This document shows positions 32,066-37,656 of a stretch of DNA of 37,656 bases, piece after piece; the stretch's first letter is position 1; every line of letters starts with the position of its first letter. Made by a program: the position numbers and the translations under genes. The notes below the pieces were generated by a model. It was not told the origin of the DNA, searched no databases, and saw only the letters and a program-made list of their open reading frames with translations. Location of the stretch: positions 3,691,033-3,728,688 of the forward strand of contig CP070840.1 in assembly GCA_020342025.1 (NCBI GenBank), read 5' to 3'. The DNA comes from Deltaproteobacteria bacterium (GTDB lineage Bacteria; Desulfobacterota; DSM-4660; Desulfatiglandales; HGW-15).

Positions 32066-33241
32066 ATGAGCACCGTTGCTACGGGTCTTGATGTTTTCCA
32101 AGATGGGTATTGGAGGAAACTGAGGGGTTACGGGCTGGGCTTACTCTCTAATCAGGCCTCCGTGGACAGTACGTTAAAATCGGCCAAAGAGATCATCTCC
32201 GGCCTGTTGCCTGGTCAGTTGAGGGCCCTCTTTGGACCTCAACATGGATACTGGGGGATAGATCAGGAAAATATGATTGAGACTGAACATTCCCATGACA
32301 GAGATCTAGACATACCCCTTTACAGTCTCTACTCGGAGACCAGGGAGCCTTTACCTGAAATGCTTGATCTGATAGACATCCTCATCATTGATCTACAGGA
32401 TGTGGGTTCAAGGGTATATACTTTTGCATCAACCCTGTTGAACTGTCTCAAGGCTGCGTCCAAATCTGGAAAAAAGGTGATCGTCTTGGACCGGCCCAAC
32501 CCCCTGGGTGGCGAGATGGTTGAGGGCAATCTCCTGAAACCTGAACTTCATTCTTTTGTAGGACCTTTCCCTCTCCCCATGCGCCACGGCTTAACCATGG
32601 GCGAGATGGCGGAAATCTTTAACAGGCGCTCCCGTATTGCAGCTGACCTGGAGATCGTGCCTATGAAGGGATGGAATCGGAATATGATCTGGCAGGACAC
32701 GGGCCTGAAATGGGTCATGCCTTCACCTAATATGCCACTGCCTGAAACAGCTCAGGTCTATCCGGGTCAAGTCATGTGGGAGGGGACAAATTTGTCCGAA
32801 GGCAGGGGGACGTGCCGTCCTTTTGAGATCTTCGGTGCTCCTTTTTTGGACACAGGCTTGATTAAGCAGAGCTTACCCCCTGAAGCGAGGGCAGGATGTC
32901 TCTTGCAGGAGATATTGTTTCGCCCCACATTTCACAAATGGGAAGGTGAAGTCTGCAGGGGATTTATGATTCACATCCTTGATCAACGACTGTATCATCC
33001 CTATTTTTCCTCTATGGTCCTCCTGAAAGCAGTCCTAGAGCTTCATGAGGAGCAGTTCGCATGGAGGAAGCCCCCTTATGAATACGAATATGAAAAAATG
33101 CCGGTTGATGTGATACTAGGTGATTCGTCTCTGAAAATCAAAATGGAGAAGGGTGCAGATCTTTTCGAAATCAAGGAAAGATGGGTTAAAGAGCTGAAAG
33201 ATTTTCTCGAATGGCGTAAATCGTACCTCCTTTATTCTTAG
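32066..33241 (+). CDS. DUF1343 / NamZ-like exo-N-acetylmuramidase family protein
   Basis: A 391-residue DUF1343 protein. Family landmarks are VATGLDVF, LGLLSNQASVD, FGPQHGYWG, DILIIDLQDVGSRVYTF, VLDRPNPLGG, PMRHGLTMGEMA and VMPSPNMPLPETAQVYPGQVMWEGTNLSEGRGT. Characterised NamZ proteins release N-acetylmuramic acid from the non-reducing end of peptidoglycan fragments. No signal peptide is visible, so this one looks cytosolic, unlike secreted NamZ. No muropeptide recycling genes (murQ, anmK, nagZ) are adjacent. The ATG has AGGAGATG upstream and a dedicated promoter. Confidence 0.9.
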   Translation: MSTVATGLDVFQDGYWRKLRGYGLGLLSNQASVDSTLKSAKEIISGLLPGQLRALFGPQHGYWGIDQENMIETEHSHDRDLDIPLYSLYSETREPLPEMLDLIDILIIDLQDVGSRVYTFASTLLNCLKAASKSGKKVIVLDRPNPLGGEMVEGNLLKPELHSFVGPFPLPMRHGLTMGEMAEIFNRRSRIAADLEIVPMKGWNRNMIWQDTGLKWVMPSPNMPLPETAQVYPGQVMWEGTNLSEGRGTCRPFEIFGAPFLDTGLIKQSLPPEARAGCLLQEILFRPTFHKWEGEVCRGFMIHILDQRLYHPYFSSMVLLKAVLELHEEQFAWRKPPYEYEYEKMPVDVILGDSSLKIKMEKGADLFEIKERWVKELKDFLEWRKSYLLYS

Positions 33242-33279
33242 CTATCTTCAGACAGATATACCAGTTGTAAAAAGCCTCT

Positions 33280-33489
33280 TTATAATCCCCCCATTGTCTT
33301 GAGCAGTTTTTCACCTATTTTTATATATTCATTCCCAAGCTTTTTGGCAATCCATGTCCTTGCGCTTTGGGATTTCAGGGTCAAAGCAAGGATCTCTTTT
33401 AAGAGCTTACGTTCTTTGTTGTCCAGCATTAACATGGCACTCGATTTGTCATGCAGAGCACTATGTATTTCCTGACTATCCTTCTTCAT
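33280..33489 (-). CDS. Small protein downstream of the HTH regulator, unknown function
   Basis: A 69-residue basic, helical protein (begins MKKDSQEIHSALHDKS; ends KIGEKLLKTMGGL), encoded 12 bp after the HTH gene on the same strand and likely cotranscribed. I do not recognise the family. The pairing of an excisionase-type HTH with a short basic protein in an AT-rich stretch is typical of mobile or accessory DNA. The ribosome-binding site is weak. Confidence 0.6.
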   Translation of the reverse strand: MKKDSQEIHSALHDKSSAMLMLDNKERKLLKEILALTLKSQSARTWIAKKLGNEYIKIGEKLLKTMGGL

Positions 33490-33501
33490 GTTGTTTTTAG
33501 C

Positions 33502-33672
33502 TTACTTCTTTTGCCCACCGCTAATCCACTTGTCTATGGCTTCTTTGTCAAATCGCCACACTCTGCCAATGCGAATGGCCGGTATCTTACCTTCCGCAGC
33601 GTACTTGCAGATGGTAATCTCATGCAGCTTTAGGTACTTGGCCAGTTCTTTTGTTGTCATTATCTGTGGCAT
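33502..33672 (-). CDS. Excisionase/MerR-type HTH DNA-binding protein (56 aa)
   Basis: A 56-residue protein read directly from the minus strand: begins MPQIMTTKELAKYLKL and contains AAEGKIPAIRIGRVWRFDKEAIDKWI. This is the winged-helix HTH_17/excisionase-family pattern, where the helix TTKELAKYLKL is followed by the GKIPAIRIGRVWRF wing. GAGGAG lies seven bases before ATG 33672 and a strong promoter precedes it. It could be a recombination-directionality factor or a small repressor. No integrase is in the window. Confidence 0.88.
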   Translation of the reverse strand: MPQIMTTKELAKYLKLHEITICKYAAEGKIPAIRIGRVWRFDKEAIDKWISGGQKK

Positions 33673-33724
33673 GGCAAACTCCTCGGTATCTTTTTCTTGG
33701 GTTAATTTCGCAATTGTTAAGGTT

Positions 33725-33866
33725 CCTATAGTTATGTATAATACCTAAAACGTCTAAAGTCAATAAAAAACTGCTAATAGTAAATAAAAATATATTATCT
33801 TTATTTATTTAATTTGTATTAATTTTGTTTAAAGTTCTATTCTGAAATATTAAGGATAACTATAGG
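33725..33866. promoter_or_regulatory. Divergent AT-rich control region bounded by CCTATAGTTA inverted sites
   Basis: CCTATAGTTA at 33725-33734 and TAACTATAGG at 33857-33866 are exact inverted copies, one beside each divergent gene start. The interior is strongly AT-rich with A/T tracts. On the minus strand AGTCAA/TGTATA (33758-33763 and 33735-33740) gives a TTGACT-17 bp-TATACA promoter for the HTH gene that directly abuts the left copy. The right copy overlaps the thermonuclease leader. Confidence 0.6.
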
Positions 33867-33868
33867 CT

Positions 33869-34489
33869 GTGAACCGCAAAAACCTCCTCGGAATTCTGCT
33901 CATTGGCTTTATTAGCCTCTCATTTGCCCATTCTGCATATAATAAAGTCCAGTCTGTCTATGATGGGGATACTATTCTCCTAGAAACGGGTGAGAAAGTA
34001 AGGTATTTGGGTATTAATGCCCCTGAGATGGATTATGAGGGAAAGAAAAGCGAATTTTTGGCTATTACATCCAGAGATTACAATTCTCGCCTCGTGAACA
34101 AGAAGAGGGTGAGATTAGAATTTGATCAGGAAAAGAGGGACCATTATGGGCGGCTTCTCGCCTATGTATTCCTGGAGGGTGGGGATATGGTCAATGCCCT
34201 TTTGTTAAGGCAAGGTTTTGCCCATGTCATGGTTAAGAGACCCAACCTCAAATACCTTTCCCTTCTACTCGATGATCAACGAATGGCCATGAAAGCAAGA
34301 CTGGGGATCTGGAGCCAGGCCACCGGGAAAATGGAAACGTACTATCTTGGTAACGACGGGTCCTATCGCTTCCACAGACCGGCATGTTCTTTTGCTGCGC
34401 AGATAAGACCCGATAATGTTTTGAGATTCGAAAGCCGCCACAAGGCATTTTGGGAAGGCTTCAGTCCCTGCAAGCGATGTAGGCCATAG
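33869..34489 (+). CDS. Exported thermonuclease (SNase-like) with C-terminal Ada-like Cys domain
   Basis: A 206-residue protein with a short N-terminal signal (NLLGILLIGFISLSFAHSA) and a staphylococcal-nuclease fold. SVYDGDTILLETGEKVRYLGINAPEMD holds the calcium Asp and catalytic Arg and Glu; DHYGRLLAYVFLEGGDMVNALLLRQGFAHV holds the second catalytic Arg. The last 50 residues (GSYRFHRPACSFAAQI..FSPCKRC) resemble the Ada-type zinc-binding module found at the end of some bacterial thermonucleases. Likely an extracytoplasmic Ca-dependent DNA/RNA endonuclease. Start is GTG 33869 with AAGGA 12 bases upstream; no closer ATG exists. Confidence 0.9.
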   Translation: MNRKNLLGILLIGFISLSFAHSAYNKVQSVYDGDTILLETGEKVRYLGINAPEMDYEGKKSEFLAITSRDYNSRLVNKKRVRLEFDQEKRDHYGRLLAYVFLEGGDMVNALLLRQGFAHVMVKRPNLKYLSLLLDDQRMAMKARLGIWSQATGKMETYYLGNDGSYRFHRPACSFAAQIRPDNVLRFESRHKAFWEGFSPCKRCRP

Positions 34490-34562
34490 GGGAATCCTGC
34501 CATGTCTTAGGCCGTATTAAACAACCCGGGCTCAGAGGACCCGGCATTGCTCAACCCCCTTA

Positions 34563-34633
34563 GAGGCTAGGGCCCTTTTCTCCCTCCGGGCCGTAGGCCC
34601 TACTGGCCGGAGGGAGAAAAGGGGCGTAGCCTC
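34563..34633. repeat. Long hairpin between thermonuclease and ClC genes
   Basis: A 17-bp perfect stem (34573-34589 with 34607-34623, CCCTTTTCTCCCTCCGG) is extended by an outer GAGGCTA/TAGCCTC stem (34563-34569 with 34627-34633). The loop can form a GGGCC-GTA-GGCCC alternative hairpin. It lies in the 329-bp gap between two convergent genes, so it may act as a bidirectional transcription barrier, but no clean T-run follows. I see no gene in the rest of the gap. Confidence 0.6.
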
Positions 34634-34818
34634 GGAATGAAAGAGCACAGCTCCTTTACCGGCGCGCACATTGAGTCATCATTTCACCAGTAAAGTTTTA
34701 CTTAACGATAAGCTAAGCTGATGGGTTTTGAAATGACTCATTTCCAGCCCGGGGCTGAAACCTGAGCAGGTCCATAGGGACTGCCTTCATCAGTTAAGAT
34801 GAATAGGCGTTTTGCCGA

Positions 34819-36576
34819 CTATGTTGAAACGACAGGTTTTTTGGTGATGGCCCTGTTATAGGCGCTAATGATATCCCTGCGGGTCAAAACGCCCACCAAC
34901 TGGCCGGGGTCATGGGTAGAAACGACAGGCAGGAGAGAGAAATCCTTTGATGTGATCTTCTCCATGGCATCGTAGAGATTGTCATCGATGGCCACGGTAA
35001 CTACCTTTGGAGTGGCCAATTCCTTGACCACCACCAGATCCTTAAGATTTTCGTCAAAGACCACATCACGATAGTCATAATGGGTCACAATCCCCGTTAG
35101 ACAACCCTCCCGGTCCACCACGGGAAAGCTCTTGTATTTACTCTTGGATATTTTTTCTGCCAATCCTCCCAGGGTTATTTCTTCAGATATGGTTTCCACT
35201 CGCGGATTCATCACATCAGCGACCGGGATGGATTTCAAGACGTTGACCTCTTTTCCTGCCCTGATGTTTACCCCCCTCCTCGCCAGCTTCAATGTGTATA
35301 TGGAGTCCGTTAATAATTGACCACTTGCCAAGGAGCTCACGATGCAGGCGATCATAAGGGGTAGGATGATCTTGTAGTCCCCAGTCATCTCGAATAGGAT
35401 GAGTATGGCACTGAGGGGCCCGTGTGTGGTTCCGCTCACAACGGCTCCCATCCCCACAATGCTGTACGCGCCAGGTGAAGCCGTCACTTCAGGAAAGAGG
35501 TGGTGAACCACGCTCCCGAAAAACCCTCCTGCCATGGCTCCCATGAAAAGCGAAGGCGCAAAAATACCCCCTGAACCGCCTGAACCGATGGTGATGGATG
35601 TGGCCAGAATCTTGAATCCGACCAAGAGGAGTAGAACCCACCAGGCAAGTTCCTGCATGAGGGCCACATCAATGGCCGCATAACCCACACCCAAGATATG
35701 GGGAAATCGAAGACCCATAAAGCCGAGGATTACTCCACCCAGGAAGGCCTTCAGATATCCAGGAAAATTCAAGTCATCAAATACGTCCTCTGCTCGATAA
35801 AGAACTGTCGTAAAAGTCACGGCAACCAGGGCACAGAAGAAACCCAGGATAACATATAGGGGAAGTTCCCATGCGCTGACGAGCTGATAGGCGGGGACAA
35901 TAAATGCGGGGAAATCCCCGAGAAAGTGCCGTGAAACGGCTGTGGCCAGCACGGAGGAGATAACAATGGGACTGAACGTGGCAAGCCCAAAATCGCCGAG
36001 GATAATCTCAAGGGCAAACATGGAACCCGCTACAGGGGCATTAAAGGTGGCTGCGATACCGGCTGCGGCGCCACAGCCAACCAGGGTCCTGATACGATCT
36101 TCGGAAATCCGGAGCACTTGTCCCATACTGGACCCGATGGCAGATCCTATCTGAACAATGGGTCCTTCCCTGCCAACGGATCCCCCTGTCCCTATGGAGA
36201 TTGCAGAGGCAAGGGACTTAATGATGACAATTCTTTTTCTAATGATGCCGCTTCTTAAGGCAACCGCCTCCATGACCTCTGGAACGCCATGTCCTTTCGC
36301 CTCTCTAGCCAGAAAATAGACGAGGGGCCCTACGACCAGGCCCCCTAGGGCAGGAATCCAGATCCTCAGGTACCATGGGGTTAAGGGCGCCAGCTCGAGG
36401 AGACTCTCTCCGGGGCCATAAGCAAGGGCCTGAATAAATCCAATGAGATAACGAAACCCAATAGCCCCACAACCACCCGCCAGCCCCACAAGAGTGGCAA
36501 GAACGGCCATAATGGTATGCTCATTGGTTTTTAGCTGATTGAAAATTGATCTTTTCTGAGAAGATTGATGGTTCAC
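34819..36576 (-). CDS. ClC-type chloride channel/antiporter with C-terminal CBS pair
   Basis: A 585-residue membrane protein. ClC selectivity motifs are GHGVPEV, GSVGREGPIVQ (gating Glu near residue 139) and GSGGSGGIFAPSLF. The helix after FNAPVAGSMFALEI matches the E. coli ClC region holding the internal proton glutamate, but that place reads Ile by my alignment. Residues about 455-580 hold two CBS domains (VADVMNPRVETISEEITL; LATPKVVTVAIDDNLYDA) that usually bind adenine nucleotides. It exchanges or conducts chloride across the inner membrane. Start is GTG 36576 with a poor ribosome-binding site. It is a single-gene unit. Confidence 0.93.
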   Translation of the reverse strand: MNHQSSQKRSIFNQLKTNEHTIMAVLATLVGLAGGCGAIGFRYLIGFIQALAYGPGESLLELAPLTPWYLRIWIPALGGLVVGPLVYFLAREAKGHGVPEVMEAVALRSGIIRKRIVIIKSLASAISIGTGGSVGREGPIVQIGSAIGSSMGQVLRISEDRIRTLVGCGAAAGIAATFNAPVAGSMFALEIILGDFGLATFSPIVISSVLATAVSRHFLGDFPAFIVPAYQLVSAWELPLYVILGFFCALVAVTFTTVLYRAEDVFDDLNFPGYLKAFLGGVILGFMGLRFPHILGVGYAAIDVALMQELAWWVLLLLVGFKILATSITIGSGGSGGIFAPSLFMGAMAGGFFGSVVHHLFPEVTASPGAYSIVGMGAVVSGTTHGPLSAILILFEMTGDYKIILPLMIACIVSSLASGQLLTDSIYTLKLARRGVNIRAGKEVNVLKSIPVADVMNPRVETISEEITLGGLAEKISKSKYKSFPVVDREGCLTGIVTHYDYRDVVFDENLKDLVVVKELATPKVVTVAIDDNLYDAMEKITSKDFSLLPVVSTHDPGQLVGVLTRRDIISAYNRAITKKPVVST

Positions 36577-36647
36577 TTATTCTTGGGGGGATACTCCTGA
36601 AATGGTACGACATGCCTAAGGCTTAGCTTTGACATGACAAAGTAACC

Positions 36648-37541
36648 CTACTTCAATGCCTCGAGCTTCTTCTTCGCAATCGGGGCCTCACTGGAATCGG
36701 GGTACTTACTTATGATTTTTTTTAAAAGAAGCCTTGTACTTGTCTCGTCCTTGATCTCCAAGAAAGCTATCGCCTGCCGGAGCATGGCACTGGGCACTTT
36801 GTTGCCCTTTGGATATTTTTTTATCACCTCTTGATAGGCCAAAATAGCTTTCTCATACTGTTTAATGCCCATGTAGCACTCCCCGATCCAGAACTGCGCG
36901 TTGTCAGCGCGATCTGAATTCGGGAATTTTTTTAAGAGGGCCTCGAAACCCGCCATGGCTTCCTCGTATTTCCCTGCTTTAAAGGCGGCCATGGAGGTAT
37001 CATACAAATTCAGTTCTTCGGAGCGAGGCTCCTCAATGATGACCGGACGTTTTGGAGCGGTCCCTTCTTGCCCTGATGGGATCCTAACCTGCTCCCGAAC
37101 TTCCTTCGGACCCGGCGTCTTGAGTCCTAGGTGTTCCTGTTGTCTTGTCACCAACACCTCCAACTCTGACACCTTCTGGGACCGGGCAGCCAAACCTGCC
37201 GCCATGGCATCCTCTTTGCCTAGATCCTTTTCGACGCGACGCTTGATAAGCTGCTCATTGTCTTCTACGCGTCCGGACAGTTCACTTATTTCCGTTTTCA
37301 TTTGATCCATTTCTGCCCCCACTTCCGCCTGCCTGGAATGCACGGAGTCTAAGCGTGTGTCAAGGTTGTTTCCTAATAATTCCTCCAGCTTTGTGACACG
37401 CTTGTTCAGGGCAATCATTTGGTCATTGAGATAAGTCATCTCCTGATCGTAAACACAGGAATTAAGAGAGACAATAGGAAAAATTATGAACAATACGAGG
37501 CGACAGAGGCCTTTTGCGCTCTTAAACAAAATGGTCTTCAT
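36648..37541 (-). CDS. cpoB: Tol-Pal system protein CpoB/YbgF
   Basis: A 297-residue periplasmic protein with a lipobox-type signal (IVSLNSC near residue 29), a coiled coil at about 33-125 (LNDQMIALNKRVTKLEELL and following heptads), a Pro-rich linker, and three TPR-like repeats in the C-terminal 120 residues (LYDTSMAAFKAGKYEEAMAGFEALLKKFP; AQFWIGECYMGIKQYEKAILAY). This is the CpoB/YbgF layout, coordinating peptidoglycan synthesis with Tol-Pal during division. E. coli CpoB is not lipidated, so the lipobox is a variation. pal and tolB would be expected just upstream, beyond the window edge. Confidence 0.9.
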   Translation of the reverse strand: MKTILFKSAKGLCRLVLFIIFPIVSLNSCVYDQEMTYLNDQMIALNKRVTKLEELLGNNLDTRLDSVHSRQAEVGAEMDQMKTEISELSGRVEDNEQLIKRRVEKDLGKEDAMAAGLAARSQKVSELEVLVTRQQEHLGLKTPGPKEVREQVRIPSGQEGTAPKRPVIIEEPRSEELNLYDTSMAAFKAGKYEEAMAGFEALLKKFPNSDRADNAQFWIGECYMGIKQYEKAILAYQEVIKKYPKGNKVPSAMLRQAIAFLEIKDETSTRLLLKKIISKYPDSSEAPIAKKKLEALK

Positions 37542-37563
37542 GGTTCTTTTGCCGTTCTGTTTT

Positions 37564-37620
37564 GCAGGAATACCAAAGGAGCCGACCCGTTATTGAGGCC
37601 GGCTCTCCAGTAATACCTGC
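37564..37620. repeat. Imperfect long hairpin upstream of cpoB
   Basis: A 9-bp stem with one mismatch (37579-37587 with 37597-37605, GAGCCG core) lies inside an outer GCAGG/CCTGC pairing at the edges. It lies in the cpoB leader and could be the end-of-transcript structure of an upstream gene outside the window. Confidence 0.45.
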
Positions 37621-37656
37621 GGTTCTGTCCTGCTGTGGGTACAAACAACGACAACT

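Noticed and set aside
33825..33853. TTGTTT-17 bp-TATTAA promoter for the thermonuclease
   Set aside because: Transcription would begin around 33860, after the only AAGGA ribosome-binding site, leaving an almost leaderless message.

Overview
The window reads as chromosomal DNA of an anaerobic member of the Desulfobacterota (former Deltaproteobacteria). This is inference from gene content: an mfd - PpiC lipoprotein - SurA-like - RodZ-like order, a short RpoH-type sigma factor, soluble molybdopterin/Fe-S and corrinoid/UroD-type enzymes, a half-size ArsA ATPase, and dispersed structured intergenic repeats. Genes are tightly packed and mostly in short operons. I saw no rRNA, tRNA, CRISPR array or transposase.

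Region 1 (1-6100, mostly minus strand) holds the 5' end of hisS, an ArsA/GET3-type ATPase with a small overlapping partner, a DUF2007-like protein, a membrane-bound class III nucleotide cyclase, an ABM-domain protein (plus strand) and a stand-alone CheY-like receiver. A 600-bp gap at 4214-4817 carries a dispersed repeat containing a three-way-junction palindrome.

Region 2 (6129-17747, plus strand) is housekeeping and envelope biogenesis: mfd, two tandem parvulin-type chaperones, a RodZ-like protein, tyrS, an RpoH-like sigma factor whose ribosome-binding site may be sequestered in a leader stem, a TPR lipoprotein and a LolB/DUF4292-like lipoprotein. Convergent to it on the minus strand (17734-23440) are moaA, a YhaM-like HD exonuclease overlapping a class II aldolase, a zinc alcohol dehydrogenase and a LsrF/DhnA-type class I aldolase.

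Region 3 (24000-29195, plus strand) is the most unusual part. A cytosolic Mo/W-bis-MGD oxidoreductase with a cysteine metal ligand, a four-cluster ferredoxin subunit, a corrinoid protein and a UroD-superfamily methyltransferase that appears to lack the usual zinc ligands form one compact operon, followed by a DUF1285-like protein. The layout suggests a corrinoid methyl-transfer pathway coupled to a Mo/W redox or hydration step. The substrate cannot be read from sequence.

Region 4 (29207-37656) holds ppiD, a small Cys-rich unknown protein with its own promoter and terminator, a NamZ/DUF1343 protein, an AT-rich island with an excisionase-type HTH regulator and a small partner diverging from an exported thermonuclease, a ClC chloride transporter with CBS domains, and cpoB/ybgF.
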